From positions 1-32,079 of the forward strand of contig CALUMZ010000024.1 in assembly GCA_944321865.1 (NCBI GenBank): a stretch of DNA of 32,079 nucleotides. Reading direction: 5' to 3'. This stretch comes from an uncultured Muribaculaceae bacterium. Its GTDB lineage: Bacteria; Bacteroidota; Bacteroidia; Bacteroidales; Muribaculaceae. A model generated the notes under the pieces. That model made no database searches and had not been told where the DNA came from. It worked only from the letters and a program-made list of their open reading frames with translations. Positions 1-9,446 of the stretch are shown here, in pieces (the stretch's first letter is position 1; every line of letters begins with the position of its first letter). Made by a program: the position numbers and the translations under genes.

Positions 1-131
1 TAGAAGACGGCAAAATAGACCATATTCGTCATGTTTGTCCCTGAAAAACTGTACAACTGTGTTTTCGGACTGACCCTAAATTAGTCAAATTGGACTAATT
101 GGGAAAGTGGGAGATGGACAATTTTAGGGCA
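1..131. other. Left-edge gene-free stretch
   Basis: No gene can be supported here. A minus-strand frame opens with ATG at 30-32 (again at 21-23) and reads MTNMVYFAVF off the window edge; it is too short to judge. It may be the start of the next gene or the end of a mobile element. The stretch also holds the inverted repeat described at 79-100. Confidence 0.4.
79..100. repeat. Short inverted repeat downstream of the orphan gene
   Basis: AATTAGTC and GACTAATT face each other across a 6-base loop. It lies about 30 bases beyond the stop of the minus-strand gene at 132-461. No T-run follows on that strand, so it could be a weak terminator or a protein-binding dyad. Confidence 0.45.
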
Positions 132-461
132 CTAATATGTGAAGAACGAATATTTAATGCCTTCTTTTTCTAACCATTCTCTAATTTTTGTATGTGCACT
201 ATGCTTATATTGTGAAAACCGGTTAATTATAAATTGGATTAACTCCATATTAGATTTTACACCGACCTTTGTTCTTAAATATGCCAAATCCTTTTCATCA
301 ACAGAGAGAAACAACTCCAAATCTCCATCAGTGTGCTCCAAATTCGGACTTTTATCCCAATAGAGGCCATCAATTGATAATCCACCATTATTATTTTGGT
401 ATATCCAGATATCTGTTCCAATTTGACTTCCCTTTGGAGACGAGTATATTATATGTTCCAT
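132..461 (-). CDS. Small hypothetical cytoplasmic protein (109 aa)
   Basis: I do not recognise this family. The protein has no signal peptide or membrane segment. It is rich in acidic and aromatic residues, with a predicted beta-rich first half and a helical end containing the segment NMELIQFIINRFSQYKHSAH. The chosen start is the ATG at 459-461, giving MEHIIYSSPKG; the frame also extends upstream to a GTG at 549-551, but that extension looks like untranslated sequence. No Shine-Dalgarno is visible, as is usual in this group. The gene is visibly more A+T-rich than its neighbours and is flanked by two copies of AATTTTAGGG (120-129 and 468-477). It lies downstream of a secreted protein on the same strand, so an immunity-type role is conceivable, but nothing in the sequence proves it. 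Confidence 0.6.
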   Translation of the reverse strand: MEHIIYSSPKGSQIGTDIWIYQNNNGGLSIDGLYWDKSPNLEHTDGDLELFLSVDEKDLAYLRTKVGVKSNMELIQFIINRFSQYKHSAHTKIREWLEKEGIKYSFFTY

Positions 462-610
462 AGTCTTAATTTTAGGGTAAATGGGGGTATGTGCATTTCT
501 TATCAGCCTTGCAATTAGGTTATGGGGGGAATGAACTTGTTTTATTGCCACTCCAAAAAGTGCTTTGTAAGTGGGGCGCGTTCTATCGCTGTAAAATCAT
601 TGATATTGAA

Positions 611-1630
611 TTAGTCGCTGATGTCGCAATATTTTTTGAGCTCTTTGGTGGTGCCGTGGCGTTTACCTGCAAGTTCGTTAAGCCATTTGTGTTTTTTGTT
701 GGCTCTCCATTTTTTTGCATCGACGAATTTTTCAGGTTTTGTTATACGTGTGAAAACTATGCGTTGGATGCTTGTGCGCGGACAAGTGGCTATCCCATAG
801 CCTGCTTTAGTGGGAGCATCTTCAGAATTGTTAGAACTCCAATATACCACATTGCCGTTGTCATCGTACCCGAGAAATATTGCGCATTGTCCAATTTCTT
901 GTTCGTCGGCGGGTTTCCCGTTGTCGCCTATTATGGCCCCGCTGTCGCTGCCATCGCTTTCATTTCTGTTCCAGAATATTTTCATGAAGTCACCTTTGCG
1001 GGCATAATTCCAAAAATGGGCATTGTTCCAATCATCGTCGGATAGGTACTGCTCGTTTTTGTTTTCTTTGTATTTTTCGGTTTTTGCTCCGCGGTATCCG
1101 GTGAAACTGAACCCTGCATCAAGTTCCTTAACCAAGATGGCAATTCCGGGGCCATTGGCATTGGCCATTCCCCAGATGCCTTCACCGTCGGCTTGGTTAT
1201 AGCCTTGGCTGTTTATTATGTCGGTAACACCGCAGAATGGTTTCATGCTGAACCACGACAAATTTGGTATGGAATATTCGGGTGAGTTGGCATCCCAAAT
1301 TTGCAATGCTTTGAGCAAAGCAAGGTATGTGGCCATTGTGCCGAAGGATGGTTGTGCGTGCGACAAGTCAAGCCGTGGTTGCGAATCGGTGGGTTGCATG
1401 CCGAAAGCTTCGTTCATGGCACGCCAAGCCGTGCGTCGGAATTGCGAGTTAGAATTTCGTCCGGTATAGTATCCGCCATTTTGAGGGAATGAGTCTATAG
1501 CCGCCGATATTGCTGTTTGCCAGTCGGCATTAATTTGATTATATTTTTCATCGGCATGTATCTTGGTTGTGCAGAGTGTTACAGCAACAACAGCCATCAG
1601 AATTGTAAACCGTAATGTCGTGATTTTCAT
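611..1630 (-). CDS. Secreted protein of unknown function, translationally coupled to a sensor kinase
   Basis: The first 26 residues form a signal peptide (MKITTLRF, hydrophobic core, KIHA before DEK), so the product is exported, probably to the periplasm. The mature part has about 310 residues and no membrane helix or lipobox. A Cys-Gly near residue 132, a GDF near 212 and a segment [20 protein letters not shown] near 246-265 loosely recall papain-like NlpC/CHAP hydrolases, where a Gly-Asp turn is followed by a strand reading like 'AIYLG'. The usual catalytic His is not obvious, so this is only a guess. The ATG overlaps the stop of the upstream histidine kinase gene (ATGA), which indicates translational coupling and a functional link, for instance as a sensed or regulatory partner. 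Family not recognised. Confidence 0.75.
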   Translation of the reverse strand: MKITTLRFTILMAVVAVTLCTTKIHADEKYNQINADWQTAISAAIDSFPQNGGYYTGRNSNSQFRRTAWRAMNEAFGMQPTDSQPRLDLSHAQPSFGTMATYLALLKALQIWDANSPEYSIPNLSWFSMKPFCGVTDIINSQGYNQADGEGIWGMANANGPGIAILVKELDAGFSFTGYRGAKTEKYKENKNEQYLSDDDWNNAHFWNYARKGDFMKIFWNRNESDGSDSGAIIGDNGKPADEQEIGQCAIFLGYDDNGNVVYWSSNNSEDAPTKAGYGIATCPRTSIQRIVFTRITKPEKFVDAKKWRANKKHKWLNELAGKRHGTTKELKKYCDISD

Positions 1631-4278
1631 TTTATATTATTGTTAATGGGCAGTGTGAACCAGAATTTGCTTCCCTTTCCGACAGTTGATTCCACACTCA
1701 TGTGTCCGCCGAGTATCTTAACGATGTTCATGCTGATGGGCAGCCCTAATCCTGTTCCTTGAGCGAAACTGTTGAGTTTGATGAATCGGTCAAATATGTT
1801 TGATAATTTGTCTTGAGGAATTCCGCAGCCGGTGTCTTGCACGTAGAAGTATATCTCGTTGGGACGAAGTTCGTATCCAAAGGTTATGCTACCTTCGGTA
1901 GTAAACTTCATGGCATTGGTAATGAGGTTTATCAGTACTTGCGACAAACGATTCCTGTCGGTTACGATAGTGCATTCATCGGCACCGGGTATGAATTTAA
2001 ATTCTACGCCATCTTGCACACGCAGCCCTGTGCTGCGTTCGATGTCGCGCATAGTGTCGTTAACGTTGACTTCAGAGTAATTAAATTCGAGTGTTCCTGA
2101 TTCAATCTTTGAGAAGTCGAGAATGTCGCTAATCAACTGCAGCAGCAATTTGCTGTTGGTGTCGATGATTTGGGCATATTCGGCACGTTCGTCTTCGCTA
2201 TCGGCTTCGAGCAGTATTGAAGAGAATCCCACTATTGCATTGAGCGGCGTGCGTATCTCGTGGCTCATATTGGCGAGGAATGCGGATTTTAGCTTGTCGG
2301 ATTGTTCCGCTTTGTTTTTGGCCGCAATCAATTCCTCTTCGTTGTGTTTGCGTCGTGTTATTACAAGCAGCGACCCTATAATTACAGGAGGCTTGTCTTC
2401 GGGTATGTTAAGCATGGCCCTTGCTTCAAACCATTCGAGATTGCCATCGGGACTTGTCATACGGAAATCGGCATGTATCGATTCACATTTTCTGTCAATC
2501 AGTTTGTCGTAACATATCCGGATACCATTTCGGTCTTCGGGATGCACCATTTCCATGAATGTATCTATGTCGATGGTAGTTGTTCCATTTTCGGACTTGA
2601 ATTTATCGAAAATAGGTATTTGGGCATAGAATGTTATTTTCCGTGACTCGATTGTCATGCGATAGGGGATTATTTGTGCCACTTGCATTGCCATTTCGAG
2701 TTTTCGATTAGTTTCTCGCAATTCATCCTCAGCACGGTGCAAGTCGGTGGCATCGATGCCGAAAATGTCTATGACATCTTTTTCGGCCGAGCGGCGCATA
2801 ATTATGTCGTAGTATCGGTCTTTTCCACGCAAGAAGTATGAGAAAGATGCTATCTTAGCATATCCGTTGGCAATTTTGTCGACGTATGGCAGCACGGCCG
2901 AAACGGTGTCGGGCGGCAATTTGTCGCCTTTACAAGGAATGTCGCCATTAGAATTGGTAAATACTTCTTTGAATTTTTCATTGGTGTGCATGCATTCCAT
3001 GTCATACACTTTCCCGTTGCTGTCGCGCAGTATGAGTTCTTGGGCATAGAATACCGGCATGTTGTCGAGAATGACATTGTGCCTCTTCAGCATACGCTCT
3101 TTCCTCAGCCTGACTCTATAGTCCCATGCCATTCCCATAAAGATTACCGCCAATATAACCAATACAAGTACGATTCGCCAACGGTATTGCTCCCACATGG
3201 ATAATGGCTTGTTGATGAATATGGCGTCGGGCGGGCATAACGACTCATCAACGCCGCGGTTAATCATGTTTTCATAGTTTATCAGGGTGTATGAGTCTTT
3301 AATAGTCAATGGGGTTATGTCGCGTGGTTGGTATCCTTTGATTAGGTATGCGACTATGTCTTGCATACGCTTTTGCATTTCAAAGCGAGAATAAAAATGG
3401 CCGCCTACGAATCCGCCCGCCATCATATAGGATTCGCGTAGTGTGTATATTGGTTTTGAAGCCGAGCGGATTTGGCGATATTCGCCGGAGACGAGCATTG
3501 GCATGCCCAATAAGTTGTCGCGCTTGTAGATCCAAGAAGAAAACAGCAGTCCTATGCGGGGATCGTTTTCTGTGAGGTATCGCTGAAGTTGCGATCCGAC
3601 CTTTGGCTGTGGAGTCAACCGTCGATATTCGAGTTCGGGATATTGGTCGCTTAGGTATTGCTTTATGAAACGTTCAAAACGTTTGTTGAAATACAGGCTG
3701 TCGGCTGCAAACACCAAAGTTTTCATTTCGGGCTGCATCCTGACCATAAGGTCGATTGTTTCGTTGATGTAATATGGAAACAATACGTATGTCATATTAT
3801 AGTCGTCGGTAAATTCAGACAATGGGACATAGTCGTCAGCTGAAGGGGTTTCGGTGTTCCCGGTGTAATAGAACCTGTGTGGAAGCATGAAGTCCATTTC
3901 GGCACAAAGCACAATGGGAATGTCGCCCCATTCTTTGCGCACGTGGTCGCGCAGAGTGAAAGCCATGTTGCCTATCATTATTATGTAATCGGGGGTAATG
4001 GCTTTGTCGTAACGTTTGAACAAAGTTTCTTCGGTGAGGTTATACAATGAATCGTTGGTTATGAACGATGCATTGATGTGTGCAATGTAAGCATCTACAT
4101 TGTTGATTTTGGAAACTTCTTCCACAATAGGGATGATAACACCATTACTCCATTCTGCATTTTCACTGTATGTGTTTATAATCAGTAGATTATATAATTC
4201 TTTCTTGGCCATACCCAATGAGTTGAGTGCGGTCAAGGTGCATAGCAACAGAGTTAATAGCCTATAAAACTTCTGCAT
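1627..4278 (-). CDS. Membrane sensor histidine kinase with periplasmic ABC-binding-protein-like sensor domain
   Basis: This is an 883-residue inner-membrane kinase. The start is the ATG at 4276-4278, giving the signal-like [15 protein letters not shown]; the frame is open further upstream, but that part contains the promoter. Residues about 25-360 form a periplasmic sensor resembling ABC-type substrate-binding domains (LLIINTYSE..., DYIIMIGN). A membrane helix follows at about 366-385, then two PAS-like regions (about 400-525 and 540-655). The HisKA H-box is [11 protein letters not shown] with phospho-acceptor His673, and the ATPase has N788, DTGCGIP (about 815-821) and GTGLGLPIS. No receiver or output domain follows, so the partner response regulator must be encoded elsewhere. 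The stop overlaps the next gene by ATGA. A TTG-N20-TAAATTTG promoter lies just upstream. Confidence 0.93.
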   Translation of the reverse strand: MQKFYRLLTLLLCTLTALNSLGMAKKELYNLLIINTYSENAEWSNGVIIPIVEEVSKINNVDAYIAHINASFITNDSLYNLTEETLFKRYDKAITPDYIIMIGNMAFTLRDHVRKEWGDIPIVLCAEMDFMLPHRFYYTGNTETPSADDYVPLSEFTDDYNMTYVLFPYYINETIDLMVRMQPEMKTLVFAADSLYFNKRFERFIKQYLSDQYPELEYRRLTPQPKVGSQLQRYLTENDPRIGLLFSSWIYKRDNLLGMPMLVSGEYRQIRSASKPIYTLRESYMMAGGFVGGHFYSRFEMQKRMQDIVAYLIKGYQPRDITPLTIKDSYTLINYENMINRGVDESLCPPDAIFINKPLSMWEQYRWRIVLVLVILAVIFMGMAWDYRVRLRKERMLKRHNVILDNMPVFYAQELILRDSNGKVYDMECMHTNEKFKEVFTNSNGDIPCKGDKLPPDTVSAVLPYVDKIANGYAKIASFSYFLRGKDRYYDIIMRRSAEKDVIDIFGIDATDLHRAEDELRETNRKLEMAMQVAQIIPYRMTIESRKITFYAQIPIFDKFKSENGTTTIDIDTFMEMVHPEDRNGIRICYDKLIDRKCESIHADFRMTSPDGNLEWFEARAMLNIPEDKPPVIIGSLLVITRRKHNEEELIAAKNKAEQSDKLKSAFLANMSHEIRTPLNAIVGFSSILLEADSEDERAEYAQIIDTNSKLLLQLISDILDFSKIESGTLEFNYSEVNVNDTMRDIERSTGLRVQDGVEFKFIPGADECTIVTDRNRLSQVLINLITNAMKFTTEGSITFGYELRPNEIYFYVQDTGCGIPQDKLSNIFDRFIKLNSFAQGTGLGLPISMNIVKILGGHMSVESTVGKGSKFWFTLPINNNIK

Positions 4279-4316
4279 ATCTTTTTTACCGAATGATAAT
4301 GTGTTAGCGAGTAATG

Positions 4317-4348
4317 CAAATTTAACCAATTTATTACATATCTGCAAT
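4317..4348 (-). promoter_or_regulatory. Promoter of the histidine kinase operon
   Basis: On the minus strand, TTG (rc of 4345-4347) is separated by 20 bases from TAAATTTG (rc of 4317-4324). This matches the Bacteroidetes -33/-7 consensus TTTG/TAnnTTTG. Predicted transcription starts about 30 bases before the ATG at 4278. Confidence 0.65.
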
Positions 4349-4390
4349 ATTACCAATGGAGTGAAGCGGATATTTGAGGTTAAAAATATG

Positions 4391-5434
4391 TTATAATCCG
4401 GCAGCAATCATATCGTTGATAACTTCAAAAGCCTTTTCAAGAATTGAGTCGCGTCCCGAAGCAATGTCGTCGATGGTCATATCTACCTTGCACCCTTCGG
4501 AGGGGGCTGTGCCAAATTCTGTTTCGTTGCCTTGGGGATCGAGAATGGAGCATGCCGAGAAACGCACATTCCATCCGTTGGGTAACTCGGAGGTGAAAGG
4601 CATTCCGCTGCCTCCGCCGGTTGAGTCGCCCACAACACGGACGCGGGATATTGATTTCATTATTGAAACGAAGTTGTTCGTTGCGCTGTAGGAAGCACGA
4701 TTAGTTAAAATTACTATTGGTTTAAGGAACTTGATTCTGGTATCCTCGGCAGGGTCGAAGAAATAAGCATACGGTTCGGAGAATTCGTCATGTCCGGGAC
4801 CTGTTTTGTGTGATATGTACCCTGCAAGGATGCGTTCGGTAGTGAACCGTGCCACCAGTTTTTCCACGTTTGTCAGGTATCCGCCACCGTTATTGCGCAC
4901 ATCGATGACAAGGCCGTCGCACGATGCAAGGTAAGCAAGGATATTATCCAGATTCCCTTCCCCGATGCTTGAACCGAAGTCGCCATAGTGCATGTAGCCA
5001 ATGTTGTTGCTCAAGATGCCGTATTTGATTCCCGAGGCTTGGCGGAAGTTGAAGTTCAAGTAGTATTGGTCGATAAGACGTTCGTCATAATTTTCGGGAT
5101 ATTGTTCCCATATCCAGTACCTTGATATGTCCCAAGAAGAGATTAGATTTGTGTGCCCGTCTTTTAATTCCTTTAACATTTGTGCACACACGTCGAAAAG
5201 TTCTTCATTGGTCATTTCGGGGAGCAATTGAGCACGGTAACGTTGGCCGACTTCGTTCCAGTCAATGTCTTTGTATTCAAAGAAACAATAATGTTGGTCT
5301 ATTATAGTCCACAGTGCATCGAAATTGCCTTCGGGGTCGTTGGCAAATTCTTCATACTTGTGGCACGATTGAAATACCGGTAGAAGCATTATGCACAAGA
5401 TTGCGATAGCTAATGTGGATAAAAAACCTTTCAT
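4391..5434 (-). CDS. S41-family peptidase, lipoprotein
   Basis: This is a 347-residue serine protease of the C-terminal-processing/tricorn-like S41 family. The start at 5432-5434 gives a lipoprotein signal, [10 protein letters not shown]...FQSC, with Cys24 as the lipidated residue; the longer frame upstream would destroy it. Family hallmarks are an N-terminal helical cap with LKDGHTNL, the core strand [14 protein letters not shown], and the nucleophile segment [12 protein letters not shown] (Ser248/Ser250), followed by [14 protein letters not shown]. It should act in the periplasm, anchored to the inner or outer membrane. The substrate is unknown. The gene starts 10 bases after the DUF3316 gene and is probably co-transcribed with it and parC. 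No PDZ domain is evident between the cap and the catalytic core. Confidence 0.93.
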   Translation of the reverse strand: MKGFLSTLAIAILCIMLLPVFQSCHKYEEFANDPEGNFDALWTIIDQHYCFFEYKDIDWNEVGQRYRAQLLPEMTNEELFDVCAQMLKELKDGHTNLISSWDISRYWIWEQYPENYDERLIDQYYLNFNFRQASGIKYGILSNNIGYMHYGDFGSSIGEGNLDNILAYLASCDGLVIDVRNNGGGYLTNVEKLVARFTTERILAGYISHKTGPGHDEFSEPYAYFFDPAEDTRIKFLKPIVILTNRASYSATNNFVSIMKSISRVRVVGDSTGGGSGMPFTSELPNGWNVRFSACSILDPQGNETEFGTAPSEGCKVDMTIDDIASGRDSILEKAFEVINDMIAAGL

Positions 5435-5444
5435 ATATGTAATT

Positions 5445-6356
5445 CTAATAAAGTGCAGAAATAATTCGGGCTTTTTCAATAGTTTTTTCGCCGGGCCGCA
5501 AGGTGAGCCATTCGCCGCTGATGCCAATCACTGCGGAATGGGTGAAGAAGTGGCAGTTCAGGTTGTTTACAAAACTGGTTTCGATTTCTCCACGGTAGCC
5601 AAGCCGCAGCGAGGTGCGTCCGAAGTGCAAGTCGACGGTAAACAAATTGCGCATGTCGAACCGGTTGCCCCACCAACCGCAATGGACGATGTTGCGTCGG
5701 TCGCCAAGGTATATTTCATAGAATGACTGCCCGTATTCGGGGGAGAAGAATGCGCCGATGAATGGCAAGGTTGCTTCATAACGCAAGGTTATGGGCAGGT
5801 TGCGAATATGGGTATTGTAAACGGCCATTCCCTGCATGTTGATGCTCCAATGCAATTTTGCCGAAACGGGATTGTTGGAGTTGGCGGCATTGTATAAGGC
5901 TCCGCCACGGAAACGTGTGCTTCCGCCGGCCATAATTTGCAATCCTTGCAGGCAATCGATGTGCCAGCGATGCATCATTCCCCATTGGAATTCGAGCATT
6001 AGCGAGTGCATGGTGCGTGTGCGAGGAATATTTTTCACTTTTTGGTAGTCGATGCCTGCGTCTATTTGTGAAATCCAATGCAACGGACTGAATTTCATGG
6101 CTTGCATTCGTTCATATCCTATCCGCATGTTCATGCCGGTGTATTTGATAGGCGTGAGGTAGGTGTCGAGTATTTGCGCCCCTCCAATATCGAATGTGAA
6201 AGCCGAATTTACCGGACGTTCTATTTTGACCGGCAATGAGTCGGTATCATGCTTGTTGTTTGCGGCATTGACATGCAACAAGGGCATTGCTGCCACAAGC
6301 AGTGAAAGAGTGATAATTGCAACTATGCGGTTAGTCGTGTTATTGCTTGTCGTCAT
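5445..6356 (-). CDS. DUF3316 family outer-membrane-type protein
   Basis: The 303-residue protein begins with a hydrophobic signal segment (IVAIITLSLLVAAMPLLHVNA) ending near residue 31. The rest is a run of amphipathic strands rich in aromatic and alternating residues, as in a small outer-membrane beta-barrel. Length and pattern fit DUF3316, a Bacteroidetes family of unknown function; I assign it from memory of family features such as the conserved GAQILDTYLTPIKYTG segment. The ATG lies 17 bases inside the end of parC, so its translation probably follows ribosomes finishing parC. The S41 lipoprotein protease begins 10 bases downstream. The envelope location of both products suggests they work together, while the link with parC may be transcriptional only. 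Confidence 0.8.
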   Translation of the reverse strand: MTTSNNTTNRIVAIITLSLLVAAMPLLHVNAANNKHDTDSLPVKIERPVNSAFTFDIGGAQILDTYLTPIKYTGMNMRIGYERMQAMKFSPLHWISQIDAGIDYQKVKNIPRTRTMHSLMLEFQWGMMHRWHIDCLQGLQIMAGGSTRFRGGALYNAANSNNPVSAKLHWSINMQGMAVYNTHIRNLPITLRYEATLPFIGAFFSPEYGQSFYEIYLGDRRNIVHCGWWGNRFDMRNLFTVDLHFGRTSLRLGYRGEIETSFVNNLNCHFFTHSAVIGISGEWLTLRPGEKTIEKARIISALY

Positions 6357-9087
6357 CCGGTTCTATGTCAAATAATTTCTTTTGTCCGGTGAGTTCATCG
6401 AACACGTCCTGTTGGTTTATCGGTTTCTCGTCATTGTACCTGTCGGCATCATCGTTGTCGATGCCGGCAGAAGTGCCATTTTCGGGGCTTTCTGTGGGAA
6501 CTTCACGCGGTTCTATCTCCAAGACAGTGTCTATTTCGTAGTTTGAAATGCGTTTGCCCTTGGCCTTGAAACTTTTGACTGCGATGAAATCGTCGGCATC
6601 GATTATGATGTTTTCTCGGAAATTGTCGGCACCGCCGAATTTCACGTCGAAACGCGGATAGCGTACATCGGTGAGAATCATGAGCCGGGAAGACGGGTTG
6701 CCGCCGATGAAACTTTGGCGTTTGGCCGATGGCTCGAATTCAAAGCGTTTCAAGTATACGAATCCTTGGTCGGCATCAAACAGTACGGCCGACCATACAG
6801 TGCCCGGATGGAATTTTTCGATGCGCAGAATGTCGTCGCTATAGTGGTTGCCCGAGTCGAATGAGGTGGTATAGAATTCACCGTTTTTGCAGATGACGAG
6901 AACCAAGTCGGTGCCGGCAAATTCACCGAGCGAGCGGCCGCGGCCGTCGTAGTTGAGTCGCAACACGTCGGGGTCGAACCATACTTCACGCCCGCCAAGA
7001 GTAGATGTGCCTCGCTCTTTGAGTGAAATGCGGTGTACTTCGTTTTTAGTGACAACATTTCCGCGAGATTGTTTCCCCTTGATGGCAAGGTCGGCAAGAT
7101 CGACATCGAATTGCAGCACCTTCAGGCGGAACTTGGGTTTTAATGTGATGCGCAGCACTTCGGCTTCACCATTTGGGTTGGCAGTAAACCATAGCACTTT
7201 CGAGCCCGGTTTGCCTTGCGTGAGGTCGTATTCCTTGTCGCGCGTGATTCCTGTCACGGCAAAACGTTTCATATACACGACACCACCCTTGCCGTCTTGG
7301 TAAAGCACATTGTAGATGGTGCGGGTGTCATTGCGCTTGAAAACATTCAAGTAAATTATGTTTTTCCCGACGTATATCTTGTCGGCGACTTTTATTACTT
7401 TGTACTTGCCATCTTTGTAGAAGATAATAACGTCGTCGATGTCGGAGCAGTTGCACACAAACTCGTCTTTCTTCAGTGAAGTGCCTATGAATCCCTCTTC
7501 GCGGTTGATGTATAATTTTTCATTGGCTTCGGCAACTTTTGTCGCTTCGATTGTGTCGAAGTTGCGAATTATGGTGCGGCGCGGATACATTGCGCCGTAC
7601 TTGGCCTTCAGACCTTCATACCAATCGATGGTGAAGTCGACAATGTGAGCAAGTTCATAATCGATTCTTTTGATGCGCTCGTTGAGCGTGGCAATGTATT
7701 CGTTGGCCTTGTCGCTGTCAAACTTGGTGAAGCGGCGGGTCTTGATTTCGAGCAGTTTCAATATGTCGTCGCGGGTTACATCACGGTAGAATGAAGGCTT
7801 CCACGGGTCTAACCGCCGGTCGATGTGGGCAATCGCTTCGTCTAAGTCGCGACTGTCTTCAAATTCCTTGTCTTTATAAATGCGTTGCTCGATAAATATC
7901 TTTTCGAGTGAGGCAAAGTGTATGGCTTCGAGTGTTTCGCCTCGTTGGATTTCAAGCTCGCGGCGCAGCATGTCTTTGGTGTGATCGACATTGTTTCGCA
8001 AGATGTCGCTGACGGTAAGGAAGCGGGGCTTCTTGTCCTCGATTACACAGCAATTGGGAGAAATGCTTGCCTCGCAATTAGTAAACGCGTAGAGCGCATC
8101 GATGGTCTTGTCGCTCGATGTGCCGGGAAGCAGTGTGACTATTATTTCGGCCGACGATGAAGTGTTGTCGTCGATTTTCTTGATTTTTATTTTCCCTTTC
8201 CGTTGGGCAAGCAGAATCGACTCTATTAGTTTTGGTGTCGTGTAGCCGTATGGAAGGTCGTTGATGACAAGAGTCTTGCTGTCGCGCTTCTCTATTTTTG
8301 CGCGGGCGCGTATTTGCCCACCGCGTTCGCCGTCGTTGTAGCGGCGCACATCGACGTATCCGCCTGTAGGAAAATCGGGATATAGTTGGAAAGGCTCGTC
8401 GCGCAGATATGCGACGGCAGCATCGATTATTTCGTTGAAATTATGAGGTAGAATCTTGGTTGACAATCCCACGGCAATACCTTCGGCTCCATGGAACAAG
8501 ACAAGGGGGAACTTGACAGGCAATGTGATAGGCTCGGGTTTACGCCCGTCATAGGAGCGTCCCCAATCGGTAATTTTGGGGCTGAATGCCACGTCAAGTG
8601 CAAATTCGGACAGCCGGGCCTCGATGTAACGTCCCGCGGCTGCATCGTCGCCGGTGAGAATGTTTCCCCAGTTTCCTTGAGTGTCGATGAGCAGGTTTTT
8701 TTGCCCGAGTTGCACCAAGGCATCCTTGATTGAAGCGTCCCCGTGAGGGTGGTATTGCATTGTAAAGCCCACGATATTCGCAACTTTGTTGTAGCGGCCA
8801 TCGTCAAGCTCTTTCATGGTGTGCAGGATGCGGCGTTGCACAGGTTTGAGGCCGTCCTCGATGTGAGGTACGGCGCGTTCGAGAATTACGTATGAAGCGT
8901 AATCGAGATACCAGTTGCGGAACATTCCCGACAGTTGCAGGCGGTTGTCCTTGGGGACGTATGTCGAGTGAGCTTGTGTCAACGCTTCGGCATCGTCTCC
9001 GTTATCGTCTTGCCAAGATTCGTCACTGCTGCTTTCGCTGCCGTCGATGTCTAATTCTTCTTCGGGTGTATCGTTGTCTTTCCTCAT
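6340..9087 (-). CDS. parC: DNA topoisomerase IV subunit A (type IIA topoisomerase, GyrA/ParC family)
   Basis: The 915-residue breakage-reunion subunit relaxes or decatenates DNA together with a ParE/GyrB partner. An acidic, Ser/Asp-rich leader of about 45 residues precedes the core, which starts at LSGMFRNWYLDYASYVILERA. The catalytic tyrosine is Tyr154 in AAGRYIEARLSEF. The quinolone region reads YHPHGDASIKDAL, with Ala118 where E. coli GyrA has Ser83. The C-terminal half is a beta-pinwheel without a clear canonical GyrA box, which favours ParC over GyrA. The extreme C-terminus is again acidic and disordered and ends KKLFDIEPDDDKQ. The next two genes overlap or abut it. gyrB lies 16.6 kb away in this window rather than adjacent. 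The gyrA/parC choice is inferred. Confidence 0.9.
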   Translation of the reverse strand: MRKDNDTPEEELDIDGSESSSDESWQDDNGDDAEALTQAHSTYVPKDNRLQLSGMFRNWYLDYASYVILERAVPHIEDGLKPVQRRILHTMKELDDGRYNKVANIVGFTMQYHPHGDASIKDALVQLGQKNLLIDTQGNWGNILTGDDAAAGRYIEARLSEFALDVAFSPKITDWGRSYDGRKPEPITLPVKFPLVLFHGAEGIAVGLSTKILPHNFNEIIDAAVAYLRDEPFQLYPDFPTGGYVDVRRYNDGERGGQIRARAKIEKRDSKTLVINDLPYGYTTPKLIESILLAQRKGKIKIKKIDDNTSSSAEIIVTLLPGTSSDKTIDALYAFTNCEASISPNCCVIEDKKPRFLTVSDILRNNVDHTKDMLRRELEIQRGETLEAIHFASLEKIFIEQRIYKDKEFEDSRDLDEAIAHIDRRLDPWKPSFYRDVTRDDILKLLEIKTRRFTKFDSDKANEYIATLNERIKRIDYELAHIVDFTIDWYEGLKAKYGAMYPRRTIIRNFDTIEATKVAEANEKLYINREEGFIGTSLKKDEFVCNCSDIDDVIIFYKDGKYKVIKVADKIYVGKNIIYLNVFKRNDTRTIYNVLYQDGKGGVVYMKRFAVTGITRDKEYDLTQGKPGSKVLWFTANPNGEAEVLRITLKPKFRLKVLQFDVDLADLAIKGKQSRGNVVTKNEVHRISLKERGTSTLGGREVWFDPDVLRLNYDGRGRSLGEFAGTDLVLVICKNGEFYTTSFDSGNHYSDDILRIEKFHPGTVWSAVLFDADQGFVYLKRFEFEPSAKRQSFIGGNPSSRLMILTDVRYPRFDVKFGGADNFRENIIIDADDFIAVKSFKAKGKRISNYEIDTVLEIEPREVPTESPENGTSAGIDNDDADRYNDEKPINQQDVFDELTGQKKLFDIEPDDDKQ

Positions 9088-9446
9088 AAATTATCAATGG
9101 TTGGCTTTTTGGGAAAACGCACGAGGCTGTAAGATTGCGTTCATTTACCTTTGTGCCTTGGACGTAAAGCTGTGTGTGTGGCAAATGTACAATGTTACAC
9201 ATGGCATGTGCAGGCTCGGCAGCCCGTTTGCCCGGTGCATTACTCTCCACGTTGCAGCCCCTATTTGGCCGCAATGTGCCATGGTGCATGGATTTATGTT
9301 ATGCCTCACGCAGGCGCGATGATAAATGCAAGCCTTGGTTTTCTCCCGGCCGGAATAACCTTTATTCTATGCAAAAATACAAAATATGGAGAAAAACACC
9401 GCATAATTAACGTTAAAACGTGTCGTGCCACACGAGTGGCGATGCC
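9088..9446. other. Intergenic region between the AAA-ATPase gene and parC
   Basis: No gene is supported here. On the minus strand, TACATTTG (rc of 9182-9189) matches the -7 consensus about 95 bases before the parC start, but there is no good -33 at 20 bases. A second match, TATTTTTG (rc of 9372-9379), also lacks a -33. A 5-bp hairpin GCCAC/GTGGC at 9427-9440 lies just beyond the stop of the upstream gene and is too weak to call a terminator. Confidence 0.4.

Noticed and set aside
1..32. Possible gene start MTNMVYFAVF on the minus strand
   Set aside because: Only ten codons are visible before the window edge, with no promoter or homology signal.
491..1045. Plus-strand open frame of 184 codons
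   Set aside because: Lies opposite the secreted protein gene, whose signal peptide, coupling and promoter support the minus strand.
9427..9440. GCCAC/GTGGC hairpin after the AAA-ATPase gene
   Set aside because: Five base pairs without a T-run; could arise by chance.
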